Under the pieces are notes generated by a model that was given only the letters and a program-made list of their open reading frames with translations, was not told where the DNA came from and did not search any database. A stretch of DNA of 64,000 nucleotides from Streptosporangium subroseum. Its GTDB lineage: Bacteria; Actinomycetota; Actinomycetes; Streptosporangiales; Streptosporangiaceae. The stretch is taken from the NCBI RefSeq assembly GCF_900188345.1, contig NZ_FZOD01000013.1, positions 62,001-126,000 on the forward strand, given 5' to 3'. Numbering within the stretch: position 1 is the first letter of the stretch; each line of letters starts with the position of its first letter. This document shows, piece by piece, positions 48,118-56,970 of this stretch. The translations under genes were made by a program, and so were the position numbers.

Positions 48118-48471
48118 ATGCACACGCTGATCAGCGAGCTCGAGAAAACCGCGCTCCGCACCGATGTCCCGGACTTCCGTCCTGGTGACACGCTCGAAGT
48201 TCACGTCCGCGTCATCGAGGGCAGCCGCTCCCGTGTCCAGATCTTTAAGGGTTTTGTCCTGCGCCGCCAGGGCGGTGGCTCCCGCGAGACCTTCACCGTC
48301 CGCAAGGTCAGCTACAGCGTCGGTGTCGAGCGGACCTTCCCGGTGCACAGCCCGGTCATCGAGAAGATCACCCTCGTGAGCCGCGGCGACGTCCGTCGCG
48401 CCAAGCTCTACTACATGCGCGACCTGCGCGGCAAGGCCGCCCGCATCCGCGAGAAGCGCGACGCGCGCTAG
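48118..48471 (+). CDS. rplS: 50S ribosomal protein L19
   Basis: L19 of 117 residues: FRPGDTLEVHVRVIEGSRSR, FKGFVLRRQGGGSRETFTVR and YMRDLRGKAARIREKRDAR are the standard blocks. ATG 48118 follows GAGGTAG. It has its own terminator and upstream gap. Confidence 0.97.
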   Translation: MHTLISELEKTALRTDVPDFRPGDTLEVHVRVIEGSRSRVQIFKGFVLRRQGGGSRETFTVRKVSYSVGVERTFPVHSPVIEKITLVSRGDVRRAKLYYMRDLRGKAARIREKRDAR

Positions 48472-48490
48472 AGCGCCCGGTAGCCTTCGC

Positions 48491-48527
48491 CTGGCCCGCA
48501 CCCTCTACTCTCTGGGGAGCGGGCCAG
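48491..48527 (+). terminator. Terminator after rplS
   Basis: CTGGCCCGC (48491-48499) pairs with GCGGGCCAG (48519-48527), 20 bases past the rplS stop. No T-tract. Confidence 0.7.
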
Positions 48528-48627
48528 ACGCATGTAAGGAGGTTTGGCCTCCTATGGCAAGACGCATAGCTGTACGTACCCCACCACGCGACCGGTTGAC
48601 CTCGGGCATCATCTAGGCTCGTCAGCG

Positions 48628-49497
48628 ATGACTAGCGAAGACCGGGAGTACGGCGCAGCTTCGCGTCGACCTGTCGAGGACGAGGTGGACGTGGTCGCCG
48701 AAGAAACGCAGAAGAGCGCCAAGGGTGACAAGGACAAGAAAAAGGGCTCTTTCTGGAAAGAGCTGCCCGTCCTGGTCGTCGTCGCACTGGTCCTCGCGCT
48801 CATAATCAAGACCTTCGTGATCCAGGCGTTCTACATCCCGTCGGAGTCGATGGAGAACACCCTCCTCGTCAACGACCGGGTCCTGGTCAACAAGCCCGTC
48901 TACCGGATCCGTGACATCGAGCGCGGTGACGTGGTGGTTTTCTCCGGAGTCGAATCCTGGGACGGTGAGGTGCAGTTCGAGGAGCCGTCCAACCCGGTGG
49001 CCGGTTTCTTCCGCTGGGTCGGCACGGCCTTCGGCGTGGTGCCCGGCGAGAAGGACTACATCAAGCGGGTCATCGGCGTCGCCGGCGACACGGTGAAGTG
49101 CTGTGACGCGCAGGGCCGGGTCACGGTCAACGGCGTCCCCCTCGACGAGAAGAGCTATCTCTACCCCGGCGACAAGCCATCCACATCGGAGTTCGAGATC
49201 AAGGTGCCGGCGGATCGCCTGTGGGTGATGGGCGACCACCGGTCGGTCTCCCTCGACTCCCGCTCCCACCAGGGTGACCCCGGTGGGGGGACGATCCCGG
49301 TGGACAAGGTGATCGGCCGGGCCTTCGTGATCGTATGGCCTTTCTCCAGGGCCACTATTCTTCCCATTCCAGACACCTTCAGCCAGCCGGCCCTCAAGGC
49401 CGCCTCCGCGGCGGCGGGAGCCGCCCCGCTCCTCGCCGGTTTCGCGGGGGCCGTGCCGTTGCTGCTGTGGCGTCGTCGCTGGCTTTCAAGGCGGTAG
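48628..49497 (+). CDS. lepB: Signal peptidase I (longer paralogue)
   Basis: Type I signal peptidase of 289 residues. An acidic/Lys-rich cytoplasmic leader precedes a membrane helix (LPVLVVVALVLALIIKTFVI). Catalytic Ser74 is in IPSESMENTL and general-base Lys146 in YIKRVIGVAGDTV; MGDHRSVSLDSR follows. A second C-terminal hydrophobic segment with WRRRWLSRR is extra. ATG 48628 is chosen as the first start giving the usual acidic leader; its ribosome site is weak. A paralogue follows ten bases later. Confidence 0.93.
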   Translation: MTSEDREYGAASRRPVEDEVDVVAEETQKSAKGDKDKKKGSFWKELPVLVVVALVLALIIKTFVIQAFYIPSESMENTLLVNDRVLVNKPVYRIRDIERGDVVVFSGVESWDGEVQFEEPSNPVAGFFRWVGTAFGVVPGEKDYIKRVIGVAGDTVKCCDAQGRVTVNGVPLDEKSYLYPGDKPSTSEFEIKVPADRLWVMGDHRSVSLDSRSHQGDPGGGTIPVDKVIGRAFVIVWPFSRATILPIPDTFSQPALKAASAAAGAAPLLAGFAGAVPLLLWRRRWLSRR

Positions 49498-49506
49498 CCG
49501 TACCCC

Positions 49507-50136
49507 ATGACCGTTGACCCCGAGGCCAAGAAGGAAAACGAGCCCGAGAAGGGCAAGAGGAAAAAGTCATCCGGAAAGGGTGGTCTGCGCGAGTCGCTCT
49601 TCCTGCTCGTGTGCGGTGTGGTGGTGGCGTTGCTGCTCCAGGCCTTCGTCTTCCAGTCGTTCTGGATCCCTTCGGAGTCCATGGAGAACACCCTCGTCGA
49701 GCACGACCGAGTGATCGTCAACAAGCTGCACGGCGCTTCCGAACGCGGAGACATCGTCGTCTTCAAGGGCTGGGGCAACGAAGACACCATCAAGCGGGTC
49801 ATCGCGATCGGCGGTGACACCGTGAAGTGCTGCGACGCCCAGAAGCGGATCACGGTCAACGGGGTGCCGATCGACGAGGGCGACTACCTGTACTCCATGG
49901 ACTTTCCCTCGGGTGATCCGTTCGAGAAGGTCGTGCCCCAGGGGCGCCTGTGGGTGATGGGCGATCACCGTTCGGCCTCCGCCGACTCCCGGGACCACGA
50001 GGTGCACGAGGGGGACGGGACGATCTCCGAGGACGACGTGGTCGGTCGCGCCTTCGCGATCTACTGGCCGTTCTCCAGGGCGACCATCCTTTCGACGCCC
50101 GAGACGTTCACCAAGTCGTTCACCAAGGTGAGATAG
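49507..50136 (+). CDS. lepB: Signal peptidase I (shorter paralogue)
   Basis: Second signal peptidase I, 209 residues, without the C-terminal membrane segment. Catalytic Ser58 in IPSESMENTL and Lys96 in TIKRVIAIGGDTV; MGDHRSASADSR follows. It is similar to the upstream gene through the catalytic core (CCDAQ...RITVNGVP), so a tandem duplication is likely; several lepB copies in a row are also known in Streptomyces. Substrate preferences of the two may differ. Confidence 0.94.
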   Translation: MTVDPEAKKENEPEKGKRKKSSGKGGLRESLFLLVCGVVVALLLQAFVFQSFWIPSESMENTLVEHDRVIVNKLHGASERGDIVVFKGWGNEDTIKRVIAIGGDTVKCCDAQKRITVNGVPIDEGDYLYSMDFPSGDPFEKVVPQGRLWVMGDHRSASADSRDHEVHEGDGTISEDDVVGRAFAIYWPFSRATILSTPETFTKSFTKVR

Positions 50137-50200
50137 CAGTACCGATTACACCGGATGGGGCGTACTCTCTGGGAATGGTTGCTCTGTCTGCCGTGGTGCC

Positions 50201-50887
50201 ATGACGGTTGCGTTTCGCCCCAGACCCAGTGTGGTCCGGAGGGATTCGGGACTGTACGGCTATGAGCGGGCTCTCACGCGCCGCGGGCTGGGTCCCGTGG
50301 CGGGAGTCGACGAGGCCGGCAGGGGGGCCTGCGCCGGGCCGCTGGTGGTCGCCGCGGTGGTGCTGGGCCGTCCGATCGACGGCCTGAACGATTCCAAGCT
50401 GCTGACGGCCTCCCGGCGCGAGGCGCTGTACGAGCGGATCACGGCGACGGCGGAGGCGATAGGCCTGGTGGTGATCCCGCCGGGCGAGATCGACACGAGG
50501 GGCCTCCATAAATCCAACATCGATGGAATGCGCCGGGCCGTGGCACGGCTATCCTGTGAGTTTGGTTATGTGCTCACCGACGGGTTTCCCGTCCCAGGGC
50601 TGCCCGTCCCGTCACTCGGCATATGGAAGGGTGACCAGGTCGCGGCCTGCGTCGCCGCGGCCTCGATCGTGGCCAAGGTAACACGAGACAGGATGATGAT
50701 CGCGCTGGACGAATGCCATCCCCGATACGGCTTCGCCGTACACAAGGGGTATGGCACCGTAGATCATCGCAGGGCCCTTGAGACTTACGGCCCTTGTCCG
50801 GATCACCGTTTCTCCTTCTCGACGGTGGCGCGGTCAGGGGCGGGCGGGGTGATGGGTGAGAATGAAGTGGGGGCCGGTGTCGCCTGA
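50201..50887 (+). CDS. rnhB: Ribonuclease HII
   Basis: RNase HII of 228 residues, which cleaves RNA/DNA hybrids and misincorporated ribonucleotides. The active-site block GVDEAGRGACAGPLVVAAVV contains the catalytic Asp37-Glu38; GDQVAACVAAASIVAKVTRD contains another acidic residue and the conserved K. HPRYGFAVHKGYGT is typical. ATG 50201 gives a slightly long N-terminus. Confidence 0.95.
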   Translation: MTVAFRPRPSVVRRDSGLYGYERALTRRGLGPVAGVDEAGRGACAGPLVVAAVVLGRPIDGLNDSKLLTASRREALYERITATAEAIGLVVIPPGEIDTRGLHKSNIDGMRRAVARLSCEFGYVLTDGFPVPGLPVPSLGIWKGDQVAACVAAASIVAKVTRDRMMIALDECHPRYGFAVHKGYGTVDHRRALETYGPCPDHRFSFSTVARSGAGGVMGENEVGAGVA

Positions 50888-50926
50888 TCGGGCGGGCCGG
50901 GGAGGGCGTTTAACAGGAGGACCGGT

Positions 50927-51250
50927 ATGAGCGCAGAGGATCTCGAGAAGTACGAAACCGAGATGGAGCTGCAGCTTTACCGTGAGTACCGTGACGTCGT
51001 CGGCTTGTTCACCTATGTGGTGGAGACCGAGCGGCGTTTCTATCTCACCAACTCCGTCGATCTGGACGTCCGCACAGCTGAGAACGGCGACGTGTTCTTC
51101 GACGTGAAGATGCAGGACGCCTGGGTCTGGGACATGTACCGGCCCGCGAGGTTCGTGAAAAACGTGCGCGTGGTCACCTTCAAGGACGTGAACGTCGAGG
51201 AGCTCGCCAAGCCGGACCTGCAGATGCCCAAGGAGGGCTTCTCCGGCTGA
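50927..51250 (+). CDS. DUF2469 conserved actinobacterial protein
   Basis: 107-residue protein of the DUF2469 family, present almost only in actinobacteria and always near rnhB. Pattern: EDLEKYETEMELQLYREYRD, FTYVVETERRFYLTNSVDLD and FVKNVRVVTFKDVNVEELAK. ATG 50927 follows CAGGAGGACC. Function unknown. Confidence 0.95.
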   Translation: MSAEDLEKYETEMELQLYREYRDVVGLFTYVVETERRFYLTNSVDLDVRTAENGDVFFDVKMQDAWVWDMYRPARFVKNVRVVTFKDVNVEELAKPDLQMPKEGFSG

Positions 51251-51556
51251 GACGTCCTCCAGGAGCCCTCACAGACCGATCGAGGGGCGTCGCCCGACGA
51301 GTGCGGCCCCGTAGGTTCTGCTCCGTGTGCGCCGGGGCGCTTGACGAGTGCCTCCTGCCGCGCCTGGAGGGCTGTTCGACGGGCGTTGCTCCGTAGGCGC
51401 TCGGGGCTCCGCGAGCATTTTTCGATGAGTGCGGCTCACGGCCGGTCGAGAGTTGTCCACAGGTGTGGCCTCTGGTGGCTGTGTGTCCACAGAGCCGAAT
51501 TCGGTTCCTCGGGGCCGTGGTGAGCTGAGCGAAGGTCTGGAACCGGAGGTGGTTCC

Positions 51557-51910
51557 ATGGCCACGAAGGATGAGCTCGGTAAGCACGGTGAGCAGGTCGC
51601 CGTCGACTATCTGCTGGCACACGACATGCAGATCCTGGATCGCAACTGGCGGTGCCCGGACGGAGAGATCGACGTCGTCGCCCGCGAGGGGCGGACGCTC
51701 GTCGTGGTAGAGGTGAAGACCAGGTCCGGCCGCACCCACGGCACCGCCTTCGAGGCGGTAACCGAGGCGAAGGTCGCCCGCCTGCGCAGGCTCGCGGGCA
51801 GATGGCTGGGTGAGCAGGCCGAGGGGTTCGACGCGGTCCGCATCGATGTCATCGCGCTGGAGCGGTTCGCCGGAGATCTTGTCATCCGCCATGAGCGGGG
51901 GATGAGCTAG
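51557..51910 (+). CDS. YraN/UPF0102 nuclease-fold protein
   Basis: 117-residue protein with the PD-(D/E)XK-like pattern: LGKHGEQVAVDYLLAHDMQI, then RCPDGEIDVVAREGRTLVVV followed by EVKTR (catalytic-type E-x-K). YraN proteins are thought to act on DNA, and the neighbourhood with yifB and dprA is conserved. ATG 51557 follows GGAGGTGG. Confidence 0.94.
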   Translation: MATKDELGKHGEQVAVDYLLAHDMQILDRNWRCPDGEIDVVAREGRTLVVVEVKTRSGRTHGTAFEAVTEAKVARLRRLAGRWLGEQAEGFDAVRIDVIALERFAGDLVIRHERGMS

Positions 51911-51973
51911 ATGCCTCCGAAGATGTCCCCCGGACTGTCCTGGATCGTCCGCCACATCCAGGGGGTGGCGTGA

Positions 51974-53620
51974 GTGGCCGTCGCACGCACACACTGTGTC
52001 GCGCTGATCGGCGTGACAGGCCATCTCGTTGAGGTCGAGGCCGACGTGGGCAACGGCCTGGCCGGTCTCCATCTCACCGGCATGCTGGACACCGCGCTGA
52101 GCGAGGCACGAGATCGAGTCCGCTCGGCCGTGGTCAACAGCCGCCACACATGGCCCGACGCGCGGATCACCGTCAGCCTGTTTCCCGCCAGCCTGCCCAA
52201 GCGAGGAAGCATGTTCGATGTCGCGATCGCAGTGGCACTGCTGGCGGCGGCCGGAGTCGTGCCCATCGCCAAGGTCGCAGAGCCGTTCTTCCTGGGTGAG
52301 CTCGGTCTCGACGGATCCGTGAGACCGGTGCGAGGCGTGCTCCCCGCCGTGCTGGCGGCCGTCGCCGCCGGTGCCTGCACCGTCGTCGTCCCCGCACGCA
52401 ACGCCGCCGAGGCCGGTCTCGTGCCGGATGTGACCGTGATCCCGGCCGCCACCCTGGGGCAATTGGTGAGCTGGCTTCGGAGCGACGATCCGTTCGACGG
52501 CCTGCCCGCCGAAGGACCCGGCCCCGGCGGCGCAGGGGATGGCGCGCGACCGGTTTCCTCGGGCGTGCCCGGATTCTCCCGGTCCTCGGGCGGGCCCGGC
52601 TCTTTTGCCGATCCCGGGTTCTCGGCCGGTCACGGAGCCTCCGCGGGCCCCGGCGCGATACTCCCCGACCTGGGAGACGTGGCGGGCCAGCCCCTCGCCC
52701 GCCACGCGCTGGAGGTCTGCGCCGCCGGCGGGCACAACCTCTGGATGCTGGGCCCTCCCGGCACCGGCAAGACGATGCTCGCCGAGCGATTGCCCACCCT
52801 GCTCCCGCCTCTGCAACTGGATCAGGCACTTGAGGTGACCGCGATCCACTCGGTCGCCGGAGTGCTGCCCCAGGACCGCCCGCTGCTGATCCGTCCGCCC
52901 TTCATGGCGCCCCACCACACCGCGACCGTCGCGGCCATCATCGGTGGTGGCGGCGGAATGATCCGCCCCGGTGCGGTCTCGCTCGCTCATCGGGGAGTCC
53001 TGTTCATGGATGAGGCTCCCGAGTATCCGATGGCCGTGCTCGACTCGCTCAGGCAGCCTCTGGAGTCGGGCAGGGTGACGGTCTCCAGGGCGCTGGGCTC
53101 GGTCACGTTCCCCGCCAGGTTCATGCTGGTCCTGGCCGCGAACAAGTGCCCGTGCGGGCAGCCGTCCGTCGCCAGTGACCCGTGTAGGTGCACCCCCACG
53201 GTCCGGCGCCGCTACCTGGGCAGGATCTCCGGCCCGTTGCTGGACCGCGTGGACGTCAAGGTCAGCCTCCATCGGTCGACCAGGCGTGAGCTCCTCGCCG
53301 ACCGCCGGTTCATCGAGCCGAGCCGGGTGGTGGCCGAGCGGGTGCTGGTCGCGCGCGAGCGCGCCGCCAAGCGATTGGCGAACACGCCGTGGCGGTGCAA
53401 CGCGGAGGTGCCCACCCGTGCGCTCCACACCGAATACCGGCCGCCGCCGAAGGCGATGTTCCCCCTCCTCCAGCAACTGGACAGCGGCCGGTTGAGCGCC
53501 CGCGGGCTCGACCGGGTGCTCAAGTTGGCCTGGACCCTGGCCGATCTCGGGGGCAAGAAGGAGCCCGAGCTCCACGAGACCAACTCCGCACTCGGACTGT
53601 GGCTGGGGGAAGAGTGGTGA
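51974..53620 (+). CDS. YifB/ComM-family Mg-chelatase-like AAA+ ATPase
   Basis: AAA+ ATPase of 548 residues related to ComM, the helicase that drives branch migration in transformation. An N-terminal ChlI-like domain (VEVEADVGNGLAGLHLTGM) is followed by a Ser/Gly/Pro-rich segment (~180-225) with GFS/GPGS units. The AAA domain has Walker A GPPGTGKT at 260-267, Walker B GVLFMDEAPEY and AANKCPCGQ, and a C-terminal Mg-chelatase 2 domain. GTG 51974. Its stop overlaps the dprA start. Confidence 0.93.
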   Translation: MAVARTHCVALIGVTGHLVEVEADVGNGLAGLHLTGMLDTALSEARDRVRSAVVNSRHTWPDARITVSLFPASLPKRGSMFDVAIAVALLAAAGVVPIAKVAEPFFLGELGLDGSVRPVRGVLPAVLAAVAAGACTVVVPARNAAEAGLVPDVTVIPAATLGQLVSWLRSDDPFDGLPAEGPGPGGAGDGARPVSSGVPGFSRSSGGPGSFADPGFSAGHGASAGPGAILPDLGDVAGQPLARHALEVCAAGGHNLWMLGPPGTGKTMLAERLPTLLPPLQLDQALEVTAIHSVAGVLPQDRPLLIRPPFMAPHHTATVAAIIGGGGGMIRPGAVSLAHRGVLFMDEAPEYPMAVLDSLRQPLESGRVTVSRALGSVTFPARFMLVLAANKCPCGQPSVASDPCRCTPTVRRRYLGRISGPLLDRVDVKVSLHRSTRRELLADRRFIEPSRVVAERVLVARERAAKRLANTPWRCNAEVPTRALHTEYRPPPKAMFPLLQQLDSGRLSARGLDRVLKLAWTLADLGGKKEPELHETNSALGLWLGEEW

Positions 53621-54798
53621 GCGACAGGCTCGCACGGGTCACGCTGCTGCGGCTGGCCGAGCCGGGAGACACCGTGATGGGCAGGCTCGTCGCCTCCTAC
53701 GGCCCGGAGGCCGCCGTCGGACAGATCCGTGAGAGGGCCTTGGATCCCGAGTTCACCCGGTGGTTCGTGAGCTCCCATCGCAGGAGCCCGGCCGGATCGC
53801 AGGATGGGCAGCCCGCCGCCAGACTCGCTCGGATGCTCGCCTCCTGGTCGGCTCGGCTGGAGACGGCCGACGCCGCCCGAGACCTGGCCGAGGGCGAGTG
53901 GGGAGGCGCCAGATTGGTGATCCCCGGCGATCCCGAGTGGCCGACCCAACTGGACGACCTGGGAGACTCCCGGCCTCACGCCCTCTGGCTCCACGGTGAG
54001 GCCGACCTGCGGTTCTCCTGCCTTCGGTCCGTCGCGGTCGTCGGTTCGCGGGCCGCCACGCCCTATGGCACGCATATCGCGGCGGAGTTCGGAGCCGGGC
54101 TGGGTGAGCGCAATTGGTGCGTCGTTTCCGGTGGTGCGTACGGCGTCGACGGGGCGGCCCATCGCGGTGCCCTGGCAGGTGAGACGGCGACTGTCGCCGT
54201 GCTCGCCTGCGGCACCGACGTCGCCTACCCCAGCGCGCATCATCAGCTGTTCGCGGCCGTGCGCTCGCAGGGCGTGCTGGTGAGCGAGTGCCCGATGGGC
54301 GCCCACCCGACCCGGCTGCGGTTCCTGGTCCGCAACCGGGTCATCGCCGCGCTGTCGCGGGGCACCGTGGTCATCGAGGCGGCCGTGCGCAGCGGGGCGC
54401 TCAACACCGCGAAGCACGCGATCGCGTTGAACCGTCACCTGGCCGCCGTGCCGGGGCCGGTGACCTCGGAGAACTCGGCCGGATGCCACCGGTTGATCCG
54501 TCAGGGAACGGCCACCTGCGTCACCGCTCCGGAAGAGATGATCGAGCTTGTCGGCGCGATGGGCGCCGATCTGGCTGCCGAGCCGCGTGGCCCGGTGCTT
54601 CCCCGGGACCAGCTGGACCCGGAGACACGACGGGTCCTCGAGGCCATGCCCGCCCGGATCGGGGTAGGCCCGGCGACGATAGCGGTGGACGCGGGCGTCG
54701 ACCTGGAGACGGTGCTCTCCTGCCTCGGTGGCCTGGCCGCCGCCGGATACGTGGAGCGCGGCTCCCGAGGCTGGCGCCTACGCCCCGAGCATCCTTAG
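53617..54798 (+). CDS. dprA: DNA-processing protein DprA/Smf
   Basis: DprA of 393 residues; in naturally competent bacteria it loads RecA on incoming single-stranded DNA. Rossmann-like core: SVAVVGSRAATPYGTHIAAE, VVSGGAYGVDGAAHRGAL, VLACGTDVAYP and RNRVIAALSRGTVVIEA. A C-terminal winged-helix domain (VGPATIAVDAGVDLETVLSC) is present. GTG 53617 overlaps the yifB stop (GTGA); GTG 53614 is one codon earlier. Confidence 0.94.
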   Translation: MSDRLARVTLLRLAEPGDTVMGRLVASYGPEAAVGQIRERALDPEFTRWFVSSHRRSPAGSQDGQPAARLARMLASWSARLETADAARDLAEGEWGGARLVIPGDPEWPTQLDDLGDSRPHALWLHGEADLRFSCLRSVAVVGSRAATPYGTHIAAEFGAGLGERNWCVVSGGAYGVDGAAHRGALAGETATVAVLACGTDVAYPSAHHQLFAAVRSQGVLVSECPMGAHPTRLRFLVRNRVIAALSRGTVVIEAAVRSGALNTAKHAIALNRHLAAVPGPVTSENSAGCHRLIRQGTATCVTAPEEMIELVGAMGADLAAEPRGPVLPRDQLDPETRRVLEAMPARIGVGPATIAVDAGVDLETVLSCLGGLAAAGYVERGSRGWRLRPEHP

Positions 54799-54803
54799 TA
54801 TCA

Positions 54804-54828
54804 GGGCCACCGTCGTGTCCGGTGGCCC
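54804..54828. terminator. Bidirectional terminator between dprA and M23 peptidase
   Basis: GGGCCACCG pairs with CGGTGGCCC around TCGTGTC, in the 43-base gap between convergent genes. Confidence 0.75.
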
Positions 54829-54841
54829 CGGCGTTTGGGGG

Positions 54842-55378
54842 TCATGGCCGGGCGGGGAGCAGCCTGACCTGGCCGTGGCCCAGCAGGAGCAGCGGGTCGA
54901 GGTACAGGTGCTCGCGGAGCAGACCCCAGTGCAGGCAAACGGCCGGGCAGTGCCCGCGAACGTCCTGCACGACGCCGATCACCTCGCCCCCGCTCACCGT
55001 CTGCCCACGCCGTACCGACGGCTGGACGGGAAGGTAGGTCGTCCGCAGGCCGCCTGCGTGGAGCACGGTGACCACGCCCCGCTCGGCGAGTGGTCCGGCG
55101 TAGCCGATGATCCCTGGTCCTGCCGCCCGGACCTCAGCGCCGGGCGTCGCGACGAGATCGACGCCCCGATGCCCGCTCAGCCACGGCTGCGGCGGCGGTG
55201 CGAAGCCTCGGATCACCTGGGGTCGCCCGGCGAGTGGCCACTCCCAGCGGGCGGAGGGCTCGGGCGCCCTCCCGTGGCTCATTTCGCCGGTCATGGCGTG
55301 CGGCCCCGCCGTTCCCGGTACGGCGAACAGCAGCGCGGACAACAGAGCTCGGACCCCGGAGGCGTAGAGAGAATTCAC
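54842..55378 (-). CDS. Secreted M23 (LytM-like) peptidase
   Basis: M23 metallopeptidase-fold protein of about 178 residues. A short signal sequence (SGVRALLSALLFAVPGTAG) precedes the domain: GHRGVDLVATPGAEVRAAGP (zinc-binding H-x3-D), VVTVLHAGGLRTTYLPVQ and CLHWGLLR (HxH-type site reading LHWG). Whether it is catalytically active or a scaffold for amidases is unclear. GTG 55378 was chosen to begin directly at the signal; the frame is open to 55594, but those residues come from the 9-bp repeat on the other strand. A peptidase occupies the equivalent place next to rpsB in Streptomyces. Confidence 0.85.
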   Translation of the reverse strand: MNSLYASGVRALLSALLFAVPGTAGPHAMTGEMSHGRAPEPSARWEWPLAGRPQVIRGFAPPPQPWLSGHRGVDLVATPGAEVRAAGPGIIGYAGPLAERGVVTVLHAGGLRTTYLPVQPSVRRGQTVSGGEVIGVVQDVRGHCPAVCLHWGLLREHLYLDPLLLLGHGQVRLLPARP

Positions 55379-55463
55379 GCACCCGAGGATGGAGACCTCA
55401 CGGGGACGCGAGCGGACCGAGCGGGATTCTGTGGACAGGCGACATGGGGCTGTGGACCAACCA

Positions 55464-55514
55464 GACCGACCTGACCGACCTGACCGACCTGACCGACCTG
55501 ACCGACCTGACCGA
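55464..55514. repeat. 9-bp GACCGACCT microsatellite
   Basis: Five perfect contiguous copies of GACCGACCT and a partial sixth, ending within the ribosome site of the CoA-transferase gene. Read rightward it encodes Thr-Asp-Leu; leftward it encodes Gly-Arg-Ser. Copy number could vary by slippage. Confidence 0.9.
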
Positions 55515-55524
55515 GGAGGGTGGC

Positions 55525-56916
55525 GTGACCGAGGAGAACATGGTCGAGGGCCGCATCCATGAGCTGGCCGCCGAGGTGAGGGTCGAGCTGCCATCGGTCA
55601 GGTGCACCGGGGACGACCCGGTGCTGCCTTCCGTCTTCCGGGTGGGCACCGCTGCCGCCGTCGCCGTTGGAGCCGCCACCGCCGCGGCCGCGGCTCTCCT
55701 GGGGAAGACACGGAAGGCCGCGGTGGACGAGGCGCGGGAGGTCGTGGTGGACATGCGGGAGGCCGCGGTCGCCTTCCGTGACGAGCGCTACTTCAGAATC
55801 GACGGTGCCACCGGGGAACTGTGGGCCGCGCTCTCCGGTGACTACCGGACCGCGAACGGCTGGATCCGGCTGCACTGCAACTTCGATCACCACCGTGACG
55901 CGGTTCTCGCGGCGCTGGGGCTGCCCGCGGGGGCGGACAGGGATGCCGTCGCCCAGGCCTGCGCGGGCCGTACCGCCGTCGAGATCGAGGAGTCCGTGAC
56001 GGCCGCCGAGGGATGCGCGGCGGCGATGCGCAGCCGCGCGGAGTGGCGAGGACACCCGCAGGCCCGCGTGGTCGCCGAGTCGCCGCTCATCGATCTGACC
56101 CGGATCGATGACACCGGCCCCGTCCGGCCCGGTGACGAGGGCCCGATGCGGATGCGGCCGCTGGGCGGGGTGCGGGTGCTGGACCTGACCAGGGTGCTCG
56201 CGGGACCGGTGGCGACACGTTTCCTGGCCGCCCATGGAGCCCAGGTGCTCAGGGTGGGAGCCGAGCACCTGCCCGAGGTCCCGGGGCTGGTGATCAGCAC
56301 CGCTTTCGGAAAGCGGTCCTGCCGGCTCGATCTGAGGACTCCCGCCGGAGCCGCCGCGCTGCGCGACCTGGTCGCCGGGGCGGACGTGTTCGTGCAGTCG
56401 TATCGGCCGGGCGCCCTCGAAGCACTGGGCTTCGGCCCCCGGGAGCTGGCCGCGCTCAGACCCGGAATCGTGTGCGTGGACATCTCGGCGTACGGCTCGC
56501 GCGGGCCCTGGGCGGGCAGGCGCGGGTTCGACAGCCTGGTTCAGATGGCGTGTGGCATCGCGCACGAGGGTGGCGGTGGATCGCGGCCGCGTCCTCTGCC
56601 CGCCCAGGTCCTCGACCATGCCACCGGTTACCTGGCGGCCTTCGGAGCGATGGCCGCGCTGCTCCGCCGGCCGGTCGAGGGCGGTTCGTGGCGGGTGCGG
56701 CTCTCCCTGGCCAGGACCGCGCAGTGGCTGGACGGTTTCGGCCGGGTCGACGGGGCGGGCACGCCGGATCCGGACGTCTCCGACCTGATGGAGGAGATGG
56801 ACAGCGCCTTCGGCAGGCTCGCCTACCTCCGGCCGCCCGGCACGATAGACGGTGCCTCGCCGTACTGGTCGAGCCCGCCGCCCGGACAGGGAGAGCATCC
56901 GCCCGCCTGGTGGTGA
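55525..56916 (+). CDS. CaiB/BaiF-family (class III) CoA-transferase-like protein
   Basis: Class III CoA-transferase relative of about 463 residues. An N-terminal ~200-residue part with LPSVFRVGTAAAVAVGAATA and WIRLHCNFDHHRDAVLAALG resembles the C-terminal half of the fold, and then the canonical N-terminal half begins at about 215: GVRVLDLTRVLAGPVATRFL, LVAGADVFVQSYRPGAL and CVDISAYGSRGPWAGRRGFD (catalytic Asp context). This permuted order occurs in some actinobacterial members. GTG 55525 follows GAGGAGGG; ATG 55444 would include the 9-bp repeats. Substrate unknown. Confidence 0.82.
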   Translation: MTEENMVEGRIHELAAEVRVELPSVRCTGDDPVLPSVFRVGTAAAVAVGAATAAAAALLGKTRKAAVDEAREVVVDMREAAVAFRDERYFRIDGATGELWAALSGDYRTANGWIRLHCNFDHHRDAVLAALGLPAGADRDAVAQACAGRTAVEIEESVTAAEGCAAAMRSRAEWRGHPQARVVAESPLIDLTRIDDTGPVRPGDEGPMRMRPLGGVRVLDLTRVLAGPVATRFLAAHGAQVLRVGAEHLPEVPGLVISTAFGKRSCRLDLRTPAGAAALRDLVAGADVFVQSYRPGALEALGFGPRELAALRPGIVCVDISAYGSRGPWAGRRGFDSLVQMACGIAHEGGGGSRPRPLPAQVLDHATGYLAAFGAMAALLRRPVEGGSWRVRLSLARTAQWLDGFGRVDGAGTPDPDVSDLMEEMDSAFGRLAYLRPPGTIDGASPYWSSPPPGQGEHPPAWW

Positions 56917-56970
56917 AGCCCCGGTGGTGGGACCTCGGTGCTGAGGCCGTGGTGAGGCCGGCCGCCGGAG

